Below are positions 25,701-40,700 of a stretch of DNA of 64,000 nt, one piece after another. Both the position numbers and the translations under genes were made by a program. Within the stretch, counting starts at the first letter, position 1; each line of letters opens with the position of its first letter. Origin of the DNA: Stictocephala bisonia (lineage: Eukaryota; Arthropoda; Insecta; Hemiptera; Membracidae); contig JAQJVL010000001.1 in assembly GCA_035578905.1 (NCBI GenBank), positions 8,878,711 through 8,942,710 on the forward strand, read 5' to 3'. The notes under the pieces are model-generated. The model was not told the DNA's origin. It saw only the letters and a list, made by a program, of their open reading frames with translations, and made no database searches.

Positions 25701-28700
25701 AGGCTACAGTAGCACTGAACACAGGTGTATTTTTAATACAGCACAGAAATTGAAGGCACTACTGTAATGATTTACTGATAGGTTTATTTAATTATTTATT
25801 TTATGTTAAATAATTAAAGAACAATATGTTATGTTACGTTCGTTTTACTATGAATCCAACTACATATGTCAAAAATAATAAACTTAACAAACTTTAAAAC
25901 GTTATTGAATGCAATTTTAAATGAAAAATAAAATATAAATTAAATGTACCAAGGTATACTTAATTTAACTTGTTGTAAAGCTTCAACCGGATATGTATTC
26001 CACAGCCTACCCGATCGCCACGAATTTATAGAAAAATCTCTGTCATACTATTAGTGCGTCGGAAGGGAGGGATTTCACATGATCAAACACTTTTACTCGA
26101 CTAAAAAATTCTATTTAGTACTATCTGACCTAAAGATACTGACCTAAATACTGATATCTGACCTAAAGAATATTGTACTGTTTATTTTTTCTTCATAACA
26201 CGTTCACTGCTGATGATGCTCAGTGTATATGCATGTCACAGTTCTGCGCCATATTGTTAGTTTTGTGTTATTGCCTTAGTGTTTTCAGTATTTTTCGAAG
26301 CTCTGTGATTCATTGTGAGTACTATGTAAATGTTCTGTTGAACCAAATATTACCATTCAATATATTTGAATATAAATTATTCAGATATTCAAATAAACCA
26401 AATATTTGTTATATTTTACTGCTCCTAGTTAAGGGTATCACTTGTACGTAAGCAGCGAACGTGTTAAGATAGGTCCGGATATAGGAAGATTCGGTTATCA
26501 GAGGTTATATATGAGAGGGTTTACTCTAATGAAAAAATGTATATACACTGAAATAGTAGTAACAATCATAATGTGGCAAGTTAAAACAAGAATGCAACAA
26601 AGGTTGTGAATTGACATGAAAAGTAAACTTAGCTACTAAAAGCAAGTTACCTTCGAGAAGAGAGTTATAAATGATGGTGGAGGTAGGAGTTGGGGTGGTT
26701 TCTTCAGGCACATCTGACATACCCACTCTTCGCACAGGTACAGGATTGCTCTCATAGGCCGTGCACACACTGTCAGTTAGTGACCCTATGGCAGACAGCA
26801 CACATTAGTTACACACCAATCGCTATAGGGTTTACAGTTACAGTAAAACCTCGGTTATACTGCCTAATGTGGTGGCAGGTCAAGCCAAATTAGACATAAG
26901 TTACAAAAAGAGATTCAATAACTGATATTGGATGGCAAGCGAGAGAGGAGTGCCTATAATTGCATGCAACGCAAAATCGTGAAGGCTTGGCGATTTCGAC
27001 TAGACGAATGAACGACCATATATTTTGAAATCTTGTGTCTTGCAAGACATACTTTTTTTTAAACAAACGTGTTTTACTCATTTAAAATTCTAACATCATA
27101 TGTTAAGTCGATGTATAGTATTTATATAAAAACTTGTCATACAGTATAATTTTAGTGATTTTAAAAGAATATACAGTAACTACATCCTTTAAATGAAAGA
27201 CAACGTATTTTCACCCCACCACAGAAAACAAAAGACTGACAATGCCAAGGGTGTGTACGTAATGAACTCTTCCATTTCCCTATATGAGAAAAAGACTCTT
27301 CCAACTGCTCTGTTACAGAAATAAACAAATTGCCAGCTCTGACTTTCGAGTGAATCACACAGTGGCAACTGATAATGCACGACAAGTTAAAAGAACAACG
27401 CCTGCAATATTCAAGATGAAAAACTCTCACACTCGTGTTTTTAGATTTACACTGCGAAGCTGAACAGTGCTTTTGCGTAGTTTTAATTTTATCTAATAAA
27501 AATATTATTTTTGTCTGATTGTCAAGTCGGATGACACAAACAGCAGGATAAAGCAAGGCCGGATAATCAAGGTTGTACTGTACTTATTACTAGGCTTCCT
27601 GTGTGTTCATCGCAAATGTTAACATTGATTAGCCTTCTTTTATGAGCTGTAGGTGTAATCTTTCCACTTAATGATTTAATAATAGAATTATGAGCTTAAT
27701 TATTAACGTGATAGTTGTATCTCCTAATTTTATCATCTATCAATCAAAATGTTAAGTTGAATTATAAATTGTTTTTTATTTCTTTGATTTTGTGTTTGAC
27801 TTCTTTGTGGCTTAAATGTAATTGTAAATAAAACCACAATGCCTTCAAAAATATGTATGATAAATTAGCAATCAATTAGAATAGCACTTATGTTTGGAAA
27901 ATGCAATGGAATAACAACGGAAATAACTCCTGATATTGTTAAGTTTTTGAGACATACTAAACAGTTATTCTCATTTTAAATGTCTCTTTATAAAATTATG
28001 TTACTGATCAATTCAATTTCAGATTTAGAATAAATTAAACAGCAACAGATTTGTTATATTGAAGCAAGAACCTCAGTCATATTACGCATTAGTCTGGTAA
28101 GAAAAAGACAAATTTTATGGGTTTACTTCTGGAGGCAGTAAATGAATAAGGTGAAATAAGGATAAGTTATTTTGGTTAGAGTTCACTACAATATAATTAA
28201 ATCATACGAGGTTTTATGAGAGAAAATCTTATGTGGAGACTAGGAAGTTGAATTGGAGTTTCACTCAAATAAAAATAAGAAAGAGAATGCTGAAGTAAAA
28301 GTATTACATTTAATTTACAGTAAATATAAATTTATTTATATTGTATGGCTATTTCCAGGACTCAACTTGAAGTGCACATGGAAGATATTAAAAAATAATG
28401 TAGCTGTAATTTTGTTAACTAACTTTAATGCTTTTTTACAACAAGTAATTATTGTGCTTATCCAGTTTACTTTCTAGAGTGATTACAATTTTGCATGAAA
28501 GAGAACACAATGTAATGCAAAAGTAGCAAATTAACAAAGTATTATAAGCATTTTACTTTTTTGTATTTTTTTTTTTTTTTTCTAGAATGATTACGAAGTT
28601 GTAGAAGTTCATGCTGCAGTAGAAGTCTCAAATTCACAAAGTAATATTTGTCTTTTATTCTAAGATTTTTGTGCTCATCCCAATTTTTTTCTAAAATGAA

Positions 28701-31700
28701 TCCAAATTTGTATTAAAAGTTCATGCTACAGTGAAAAACCAGCAAATTAAAAACGTGAAACATGCATTTTATGTACAATTTGTATGGCTTTTTTCATCCC
28801 TTTATTTTTAGAGCAGTTATGAGTAATTTTTTATAAAAGTTCACATGCTTTAGTGCAAATCATATAAAATAAGAAGTAGTAAATACATTTTTACGAGGCC
28901 AAGTGGTACGCTACTTCCCTCCAGACCTTGAGATCCCGTATTACTTTGAGATACCGTGTGAGATTTCCGGGGTGGCGGATGGAATAATTACATCTTAGGT
29001 CCCCTATCTTGAATCAACATCGTGGAGCAATTGGGAAATTACGGCTTCTCTTAAGTCAATTATCTTTTTGAATGTTTGATATGTTTACTCTTTGAATGTT
29101 TCTATAACTGAAGAAAGATCACAGATTTAAAGTTGATATCATACTATTTAACACGTTGAGTGCTGGTCCTAAATACGGAAGCCATTTGAAGAATGCTGGC
29201 CATTTTTGGTACTTTTTAAAAATTCAGATATTTAAAACAATGAAACGTATAACATTTCTACTTACATGTCTGGATTCTATATTTCTTCTTCTTTTTATCA
29301 TGTGGAGACTATTTTCAGTATACAATTAATTAAAATGTCAGTATAAAATTAATTTAATTTTCAGTATAAAATTAAAAATAACATTTTTTATCTCATAATA
29401 TCAGTTTTTTAGTAATAGTGTTTTACCAACAAACAACAACAACAAAAATCAAATCAAGGGCAATTGAGCATACAAAATAATTTTGAACATTATTTTATAG
29501 CCCTATTCATACAAAACTAAGTAAAGTAAGTAAAATAAATACTTGTTTTTTATTTACACGCTCTATTTACACTTTGCAATAGAGTTCACTCACTATTAAT
29601 GGTTCTGCAACGTGCAGAAAAAAGCAGTGCAGTCTAGCAGCTACAACTCAATCATTTTAGATAAAAACAGTACAGTGTGAACATTCTAGTGGTGAAACGG
29701 CTCACTAACATCACTAGAGACCATTTAGAGTTCCAGACTCCATATTAATACTCAATAGGCTATTTAACAAAATTAAAACATCGATCCAGTAAAACTAAGG
29801 GATCCACATTCTTCGGAAGTTACGCTACTCCTTACAAATACGGGATCCGCAGCCAAAGTGTTAATGATAGATAGAGATAAAATAATCCAGTACCTGTTTC
29901 AGGTATAAAAGTACTTGTTTTGTACTGCATTATTGTACAAAAAAAAGCAATTCATTCTTGAATATTACTAAAACAGCATTAAGTGACTTTTCTGTACTAA
30001 GCAAAATCTCGTAAGTTAGCTGACACAAATATTAATGCTTATTTTCAAAATCAACAAGAAACAAACCTGAAGAGCTGCTCTCTGTGAGACCGGTCAGACT
30101 TGGATGGACTTCAGGCACTGTGTTTAGTTGGGGAACAGCCACTAGCGAACGTTCCTCATTTGAACGTTTTCTACTGGGTGTCAAATTTCCTTGTAGCCTA
30201 AAATTCAAAATGTACATATAACATTTATAGAACTTCAACATCATTCTTTTTTAGTACATTCAAATGTATCAGAACAAAAAAAATTTCAGGTACATATAAC
30301 ATTAATTTATCATGAATTGTACTGTAGAAATTAAATACAGATCAAATCAAAATCGGTCAAATCAAATCTCTTTCTTAAATGAACATTAATTATAGAAATA
30401 TTGTCATACAATGATTTGACGTTGGTGTAAGTTATTAACATAAAAATACAGTTATAGCTAATTTATAAATAATATGTTAAATTAATGAGCTATAGTCGAC
30501 GCTAATGTTAGAAATACTTCTACCTGATATTTGCTGGAAGTAGATGTTTTAATTTTCATCTACTATAAAAGGATTTTATCATAAAGATCTGTATGATGTT
30601 GTGGGTATATCTAGAAACATGGCGGGTTTGGTAGTGGTGGGCATCTCTGTTGGTCTGTAAGTGTGGTCTAGCCACGTGTAAAATTGCTTCATATATGTAG
30701 AGGGCTGTTACTGTAAGAATATCTAGTGACTTGAAGGCTTGTTGGCAGCTTTCTAATGGTTTTAATTTCCCAGAGTTCTAACGGCTTTCTTCTGCAGGAT
30801 GAGAATTCCACTGAGGTTTCCAGGAAAACAACAGACAATCAACCCATCCTTAAATGGGACTAAACTAGAGCACAGTAAACTGTTATTGCTACTTTTAGAG
30901 GTCCTATCTATTTAATTAGTCTGAGTACATAAATTATTGTACTGATCTTTCTACAGATATTATTTATATGCTCTGTCCATCAAAGGTTGCTATAGTGACC
31001 CCAAGGAATTGTACCTAGTCAAGTAATGAAATGTTAGGAAGAATTAGTGCTTCACTTATTTTTCTTGTACTAAAATATATTTGAGTTGTTTTACCATAAC
31101 AAAGAGTATTTACTGTAATGATGTCTTAAGAATTAGTGTTGAGTTCTTCTGCAGAGTCATTTTTTATAAAGAAAGAGGTGCTGTCTGCATACATGAGACA
31201 TTGAATATTGTGATTTTGGATGAATGCTGGAAAGCCATTGGTGAGTAAGATAAATAGTAGTGAACCAAGTACAGATCCCTAGGGAATCTTCTTGTGTAAT
31301 TTCTTCTGGTGGGTTTGATCTGTAAGTGCTTTTAAAACCAAGTGTAGTGTGCTGCAGCTCTACCACTTGGTATCTTCCTTGCAGGTAAATCTTTAACCAT
31401 TTGTTTGGGACACCACTTACACCCAGAGAGAGCGTTTTCTGCAGATCAAATCATGTCCAAGCCAATCAAAGGCTTTGCTGTAGTCCAAGAACAAGTGTGA
31501 TACAAATGTGTTATCATCAATGTTGTTAATAATAGTCTCAAAATGTCGATAATGCCTGAAGTTGTTGATTATTTTTCTGAAAACCGTGCTGATGTTCAGT
31601 AATCAATTTGTTTTGATTAAGATGGTTCATTAGTCTTATTAAAACTAGTTTTCCAAATACTTTTAGAGCAAGTTAACGTTAGAAACGTTTAACGTTTAGG

Positions 31701-34700
31701 AAAAGTTCGTAGCTGAGATATCAGGAGATAGTTTTCAACCTCTAGTTTTTTCCTTTTTCGTACAAAGGGTACACTAGATATTTTCAGGCAAGATGGAAAA
31801 TGATTTGTTTATAAGCATTTTTAGAGGTGAAATTAGATCATCATCACAATGTTTTATAATCTTGGGCGAGTACTCATCAATTCTCATGATTTTTTTTCAG
31901 GTCAGAAATTATTGTCTGGACTTCTTTTTGAGTTGTGGGAGTCAAAATAAGTGGTTCAGGAAAAAGAGGCCTATAGGAGATATTATTTAATTTTGGATTT
32001 ATATGTACTGTAAGTGTTGTTTTCTATGATTATCCAATGATATAGTTCAAGATTATGTCTGCTATCTTTGTGAAGTATGTGTTGAAATATTCAGCTACGT
32101 TTTTAACTACTATACTATCAATGTTTAGTATTTGACAATATTGAGTCTGTTTTAGCGCTTCTCAGAGCTGATGAGGTTCCACAAAGTTTAGGCTATATGT
32201 TTATATATAATCTGAGTTTGCATTTTGCTGGAGGGTTCTGAGCTTGTTGTCATACATTTTTTCCTACTTACCATAGCTGTATGATCTTCTAGCTCTCCAG
32301 ATAATTCATAATTTTGTAAATCTCTTAAAAAAGAGGCTTCTGGGTTTGTCGATTCCTCATCATAGTGATGTTTTAGTCCCTTCTTAGTCTTTAGTTTTCC
32401 TTTGTGGGCAGGAGATATCCAATGTGACCTGCAGTGTTTCATGGAATAAGATAAAAGCAATCTCTGTGCCTGGTGCATAGAATATTGTGTTTCGTGATTT
32501 TATTGACAATAGAGACTTACAGACGTGAAGATTTTTTAAATTTGTTTGTCATTTGAGAGTTTGTATTAAGGTTTTTTCTTCACAGTAGCCAGGTTAACAT
32601 AACTGTGCTCTATGATTTGACAGACCAGTGAGGATTTCAGTTTCTGTAACTGATGAGTTAAGAACATTGGCACACGTAATACAGGTTGCTGGAAGAGGGA
32701 GTCGTATAATGTTGTGTCGCTAGCTTATCATTGAGCATTAGGTTCCCAGGTGTATTTTCTTGAAGACTGTTAATGTTTTACGTCACCAATGATTATAAAT
32801 AATAGTGGTCATTATTACTGATCAAAGTAATAATAATATATGTCTTTATTTGCAAATAATAATTATTTACAAAAGGGCGAATTTAAGGCCACTAGGGGCC
32901 CTTTCTTACAATTAACCTTAAAACAAACCTAAGGTAGTCCAGCTATTTAGTCTCCTAATTTCCAAATGTTTATTACCGGAAGCAAACTTCTTAAAGTAGC
33001 ACATATAACCTAGCCAACCAGAAATACAGTTCACCAATTAACTTCATAAGGCTGACTGATAGACAATTTGTCTTTTCAGATTAACTACATTATATCATCT
33101 CTATTTACCTAGGTAAAATATCTGGAAAAGCACAAATTATATTCAGCGTGTTTGTTTCAGGTTTCAAATGATACGCCACTAAATATACAAGGTGGGGAAA
33201 AAATATGGAAATGCTTTCACAGCTTCTGTATAAAATCACTCGTAAAATGGATATTTTTCCATAGATAATATAATTTTTTTTTAATTGTGTTCCATAAAGT
33301 ATAATTTTTTATCAGAATAATTTACTTAAAACCGTTAAACCACGTATAAATAATATTGTTCAAATTATTTACTTTTAAATTCAAATAACCGCTACTCTGG
33401 AAAGGATAAACCTTTCGAAGTTCGGTTTGAGGCAATTAATTTCTCTTGAAAAGACCTTTCATTTGATACCAACTCCTTGCTAGGGCGTCCATCTAAAAGG
33501 ATGAAATATCACCAATGACGTCAAAAATTAGGTTCTTTGCAACCATGATGTTTCTATGCTATTTTATTAATATTCCAACATAGAAATAACAGGTAATTTA
33601 CCAGTTGTACCAGATTTCACTTTTACAAGTGAAGTCATACAAAAGTTGTGAAAGCGTTTCCATATTTTTGTCCACCTTGAAATACTATAAACTGTAGTAC
33701 TAAACACTAAATTCAAGGATATGTCTTAGTACCTGGCTTGCACTTCTAATATTTCAATGCTGCTCTGACTAGGGTTGCTAATGACCTCAATATCACTATC
33801 ACATCTGCGAGGGGTCGGTGTTCCCTCCTTGACACTTCCCCCTGGAGGGTCCACTCCCATACCCTGTTCCAATGATGCTGCTGATCCTAAACAACAACAG
33901 CTGATAATTCATCAATTATCCAGACGCAAATCCAGTCTTAATTTTTACCAATATAGACTTAAGTTTCATATGTAAATGCCTAGCAAAATATGATATTGTG
34001 AAACCAGTTAAAACTCCATAAATAAATGAACAACCAAATCTACACCATTGTGACAGCTTGGTCATTGACCCCAGTTATAATCTAATACAAATAATAATTC
34101 TATACAGTACAATTAATTAACATTAAGAATTACACCTTAATGTTAAAAAGGAAATAGTAAGTTTCAGTAGATATACAAACATGCCATTTTATTAATATTC
34201 CAGCATAGAAACAACTGGTAATGCACCAGTTTTGCTGCAATATTTTCTTAGACTAGCAACTCTTCATTGTAGCAGTTGAGCGGGCTTGAGTCAGAGAGCT
34301 AAAATCCACTGACGCTATGTCTGTAATTCATCTAAAGTGGTCTATTTAGTTTATTCTGAATCTCACCGTATGGACAACTGTCGATGGCAGCATTTGCCAG
34401 GTAGTCAAGCATTGTGGTTAATGGTTGGGTGGTTGGAAGGCCAAACTCATGGCAGTGCTTAGTTATCATTCGCAGGTTCAGCATGGTGTGGGTCTCCATC
34501 CTCCCCCCTAATCTAAATTCTTTCTTAGTTAAAGTTCTCTTTTCAGTTTTAAATTCAGCTTTATTCATAAATAATAGTAAGGTGTGTATTTCCGTTTACT
34601 TTGACTGTTGAATAAATTCCTCTTCTCAAAAGTATCGATATTTGATTTTATAACCCCGTTCTCCCATAAGAAGTCCCACAGAAGCAGCTGCTCAGGGGAT

Positions 34701-37700
34701 GTAATACCATTATATCCAAACAGACAACTCACTAAACCTACATAAGTCTGAAAACATTGACTTGCTCAACACAAAACAATGACTCACTGTAGAAAATCAT
34801 ATTTGTGGGGCAGAGTAGGGTAGGCTGTGATGAAACTTGCCTTGTAATAAATAATTCTCATAAATAGGAGTAATGTTCCTGTTTGTGGAAACTCAAATTA
34901 TTTACGAGTAGGAGTAGGAAATAATACTTGATTGTAAATCCTCAAACCACAAAGTTAATAAGTGCACCAACAGATTAATTAATCGTTTTCAAAAGGGTTA
35001 TTTCAGTTATCAACATTCATAAATAGTTTGAAATGCATGTGTTTACCAGAAAAGCGCTCTTTGCAATAACTGCAAAACATCTTATGGCCTTAGAACTAAG
35101 TGAATTAAATACATTTAGCTGTACTAGAGCTAGCAAGTATTGGCTGGGCTGTGTAAGAGTTTTGATTTCTGTTTATTTGTATGGGTTATAAAATTAACCG
35201 TTTTAATTTTGCTCCCTCCCCCGGTAAAATCATTGAAGAGATGATTTTACGCCATTACAAAATAAAAGCTTAATTACCCCCAACACTTTTTCTCAAATGT
35301 AGAAATCTGCTACCTGCCAATTTTTAGATGATTTAAAAAATGAATTGGTGGGTTTTTATATTTACAGTAGAAACCCTATTTTCCGTCAGGGGTCGGGACC
35401 ATGACCATGACGGATTGGAGAATAGATGGATTATAGAGAATTCACCCACTCACACATAAGTAATAAGTTTTCAGCTGTATAAACAGCAGGAAACTTATTA
35501 CTGTATTAGTGATTACGCACATTAAATTTAAATGCTGTATAGTACATATTGATTAATGAAATCAGAATGAAAAGGTTAGAAAAAAGACATGTTACAGAAA
35601 GTATGTATACTGTATACTGTAGGTCACAATTATGCTTTTATGTAGGCCTAGTTTTAATGTAAAACATAAGGCCCAGTTCCCACAACCAGTGTTTTTGCAG
35701 ACATCAGGCGGTCCGATGTCGGTACATGGATAACGTGTCGCCTATGTATCATCAGACAGAACCGTTCCAACGGCCCGTGACTTTTGTAGGCGTTGACGGC
35801 TTAAAACTTCATCTCCAACCACAGGCCTATTTAGAGCCGCCTCTTTCTCCATGTTGTACAGGACCTGTTCTGGCGCCCTTGACGACCTGTCCGTACGTCA
35901 GGCGTACACAGGCGAGCTGTTCCAATGACCCCTGATATCAGGTAGGCAGCAGACGAGGCCTTACAGATGGCAGGCCGTTGGAACTAAGCTTATGTGGGCT
36001 TTACGGCTGGAGGGGGAATTGTCATCTTTGAGACGGATGAGTCATACGGCAACTGACATATCGTGGCACGATGAACCCAAACACTAACGGATAACAGAAC
36101 CTGGCGGAAAATAGGGTGACGGACAATCGGGTTTTCACTGTAATCAAATTCTATTATTTTATGGTTTATTGGCCATAATGTAATTACAAAAAGTATGAAA
36201 AGTTTAACTTTATATAATTCAAACATGTAGCAGGGTGTTCTCAGATCTCAGCTATCTGTCTACACCAAAAGAAATATTTTTATTTATTTCCTTTGATGTA
36301 GACACACAAATACAGAGATGTAGTAGTGTGTCTCAGATATTCTCAGCTGTTTACATAAAAGGAAATAGCTCTGTTTATGTCTGCACTGTAATGTAGTCAA
36401 TTCAGAGAGAAGTAGGGCGTCATCAGATGTTCTTAGCTGTCTACATCAAAGAAAAGAAAATACTTATGTTTGTGTCTGCACTGTAATGCGGTCAATTCAG
36501 AGATGTAGTAGTATGTCATCAGATGTTCTCAGCTGTATACCATTAAAGGAAATACTCTGTTTATGTCTGCACTGTAATGAAGTAAATTCAGAGATGTAGT
36601 AGGGTGTCATCAGATTTTTTTGCTGTCTACCACTAAAGGAAATACTTGAGTTTATGTCTGCACTATAAAGAATAGATGGAGTAGTGGCTATGCAGTTTTA
36701 AGAACATATTTTTAAAAGAATATGTTCTTTATTCTATTTTTGTTCGTTGCTAAGCAATTTACGTTGATAAGCAAATAAACGTACAGTGGTGATGGCCCTC
36801 CCACCACCTATACATGTACAGTAGTGATGGCTTCCCACTCACCCATACATGTACAGTGGTAATGGCCCTCCCACCAACCATACATGTACAGTGGTGATGG
36901 CCCTCCCACTCACTCATACACGTACAGCAGTGATGGCCCTCCCTCTACCCATACACGTACAGTGGTGATGGCCCTCCCACTCACTCATACATGTACAGTG
37001 GTGATGGCCCTCCCACTACTCATACACGTACAGTGGTGATGGCCCTCCCACCACCTATACGCATACAGTGATGATGGCCCATCCACCCACCCATACATGT
37101 ACAGCGGTGATGGCCCATCCACCCACCCATACACGTACAGTGATGATGGGTATACCACTGTACGTGTATGGGAGGGCGGGTGGGTCAGTACCACTGTACG
37201 TGTATGGGAGGGCGGGTGGGTCAGTACCACTGTACGTGTATGGGTGGGCGGCTGGGTATGTACCACTGTACGAGTATGGTTTACTATTTCACGCAATTAA
37301 TATTCAAAAATTTCTCGCAATACTCCAATCATAAATGAACAGTCAAAGAGTTGTCAACTGACCCTCTTCAACATTTGTTTACTCTGAGCCTTGTAGGCCT
37401 CTTAAACAAAAATAAAACAATGGATGAAAAATTCGTTGCAACATCCTTATCAACGAGGCTTGCACGTTGCTAAGGATTACTTAGGTATCTACTTACATTG
37501 ATCCCGCACTGTACGTGTTTCAATGTGTCATCAGATGTTCTCAGCTGTATACCATTAAAGGAAATACTCTGTTTATGTCTGCCCTGTAATGAAGTACATT
37601 CAGAGATGTAGTAGGGTGTTATCCGATATTCTCAGCTGTATACCATTAAAGGAAATACTCTGTTTATGTCTGCCCTGTAATGAAGTAAATTCAGAGATGT

Positions 37701-40700
37701 AGTAGGGTGTCATCAGATGTTTTTGCTGTCTACCACTAAAGGAAATACTTGAGTTTATGTCTGCGCTATAAAGAATAGATGGAGTAGTGTGTCATCAGAT
37801 GTTCTCAGCTGTATACCATTAAAGGAAATACTCTGTTTATGTCTGCCCTGTAATGAAGTAAATTCAGAGATGTAGTAGGGTGTCATCAGATGTTTTTGCT
37901 GTCTACCACTAAAGGAAATACTTGAGTTTATGTCTGCGCTATAAAGAATAGATGGAGTAGTGTGTCATCAGATGTTCTCAGCTGTCTACCACTAAAGGAA
38001 ATACTTGAGTTTATGTCTGCACTATAAAGAAGAGATGGAGTAGTGTGTCATCAGATGTTCTCAGCTGTCTACCATTAAAGGAAATACTTGAGTTTATGTC
38101 TGCGCTATAAAGAATAGATGGAGTAGTGTGTCATCAGATGTTCTCAGCTGTCTACCATTAAAGGAAATACTTGAGTTTATGTCTGCACTATAAAGAAGAG
38201 ATGGAGTAGTGTGTCATCAGATGTTCTCAGCTGTCTACCATTAAAGGAAATACTTGAGTTTATGTCTGCACTATAAAGAAGAGATGGAGTAGTGTGTCAT
38301 CAGATATTCTCAGCTGTCTACCATTAAAGGAAATACTTGAGTTTATGTCTGCACTATAAAGAAGAGATGGAGTAGTGTGTCATCAGATGTTCTCAGCTGT
38401 ATACCATGACAGGAAATACTCTGTTTATGTAAGCACTGTAATGAAGTAAATTCAGAGATGTAGTAGGGTGTTATCAGATGTTCTCAGCTGTCTAGATGAA
38501 ATTAAATAATTGTGTTTATGTTTGCACTATAATGCAGTCAATTCAGAGATTTAGTATTGTGTTCTCAGATATTCTCAGCTGTCTACATCAAAGGAAATAA
38601 TTGTGTTTATGTTATTATCAAAGGAAATTAACTGTAATACAGTAAATTCAAAGCTGAATTTGTGTGTCATCAAAGATGTTCTTAGCGTCTACATCAAAGG
38701 AAATTATTTTGCTGGTGTTAGCATTGTATTGCTGTCAATGGTCTATATACTTTAATCAAAGGGTTGTTGGTTTTATTATAATTTTGATTTTAATTTAGTT
38801 AACCCTTTGGCTGTTCAGTAAAAAAAGTTCCCAAAAATGTTCAGGTTTTGCACATGTGTGTTACACAAGAATGTTCACATGAAATTGGTGTTTTTGCAGT
38901 GGTTAACTTGCAAATTTCTAGCTCTGTTAAAAATTACATTATATTCTTCATGTTAGTCTTAGTTTTTAGAACGTTAATTTTTTTAAGAGTAAAATATTTA
39001 ATTTGGTTTCATAGTTCAACAAATATATTTAAAATTTTAATAAATTTATAACTTTATTATTACATATATTTTTTTTAGTTTGAAGTAATAAAACATACTG
39101 TATTTTCTTTACCCTTGTATTTGACAGTTTGTTGTTTCAAAAGGACATAATTGTTAACTGATCCAGAAAATTTCAAGTAAATTGGATAAAATTGGCGTAA
39201 CTTATAAGAAAAATAAATAAACAGTGTCTTAAATGTTATTGTAGGGTATTTGTCAAAATCCAGTGTAAAGTCACTCTGTTTATTTAAAATGAATAAAACA
39301 ACTTTTATTTGTAAAACACTCTCTTTTTATTTCAAAGATAATAACATGCTAACAAATGAATAAATATGTACAGATTGTACTTTATATCGAGACAGACTGT
39401 TGTAAGTCCGAAGATCTTAGTTGTGGAGTAAGTTCAAGACGTTGAGTTTATTCTCCGTCATCCACACAATTAGAACTGTACATCTGTAATCGCTTCTAGA
39501 AAATGAAGATAATTATAAAGTGTCAACTCAGTTCGCTGTAGTACAGTATTTAGTTAGAAACTCTTACCTATCTGTACCTGGCAAGACATTTTATCCATTT
39601 CTCTTGCACTCTGCAATAACCACTAAATGATTTATTTTTTAGTGAGTCAAAAATTGTTTCAATTCCGTTTCACATAAGGGCGGAAATTAAAATTTAGGTA
39701 AATTTGAGTTGATGCTCTCATATTTTGATGGTAATGAATATGAAGAAGGGTAATTTTAGTGCAAGTGTCATATTTATAAAATAGTCATTAAAGGAATTTG
39801 AATGGGCAGATGGTTCAGTGAGATGAATGTTTTATTTTTAGGGCAAGATTTCATCATAATTTATGTCAATTAATTTTTTTTCATTTCTTACAATTTGACC
39901 AGTTGTCCTACTAATATTTTCAGCATTTTTCCATTCAGTGTTATAACAACACTCAATACTCTTATAGCACATGCAACTTGCTTTAGCTCAGTTACCCAAT
40001 CCATAAACTGTCATTGTTAGAAAAAAGCCCTCTCAATATAGGAATGTGGCTTCACAATGGAATTCTAGAAAATTGTAAGTACTTTTCTAAAGATAGGTTT
40101 AAGCTCTATACTAAAAACACTCATTGCTAAGCCATATTATATTTTTGACGAGTTCTTTGGAAACAAAACCATGTAATCAAGTTACTTTGACATCTTTCAG
40201 GACGAATTTCCTCGATGTAGGCTGGGAATTAAGCCAGCCAGTTCTCGATAAAAGTCTTTTACAAACTGTTTTAGCCAATCAAATACAAGTTAAAACATAT
40301 TAATGGCATCAAATGTGCCATAGAGCACATATAAGACCCTCGAGACGGTTCAATTACATTATATCGTAATGTCCACAAGTGTGCCTCTGCCCTGAAAGAG
40401 GTTAAATAGATTTTAATGCTAGTATCTGACACTGCTTAGATGTATTGACTATGCACCAGTTTTGTATTACTTATGTAATATATAAAATGCTAATGTGCAG
40501 TAAAGATCTTTGACTTTACTTGTAATCATAAAGAACACAAAATTGCTCAATGGAAGAATAAAAAGAATAGAAAAAGCCGAAGGTCTAGAACACCTGTCAT
40601 ATAATACTTACATAGAATGGGCTTCTGGCAAAGCATGATAGACCAAGTTATGACCATAAATAGGCATTACAATTATAGGCCTATATTACAATTTATTAAC

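Noticed and set aside
27161..27556. 131-codon minus ORF
   Set aside because: Inside a pogo-like non-autonomous element; the homologous copy at 43.4-43.8 kb has stops in this frame.
36985..37334. ORFs across the palindromic array
   Set aside because: Same cause as at 21.9 kb: repeat length is near a multiple of three; not coding.
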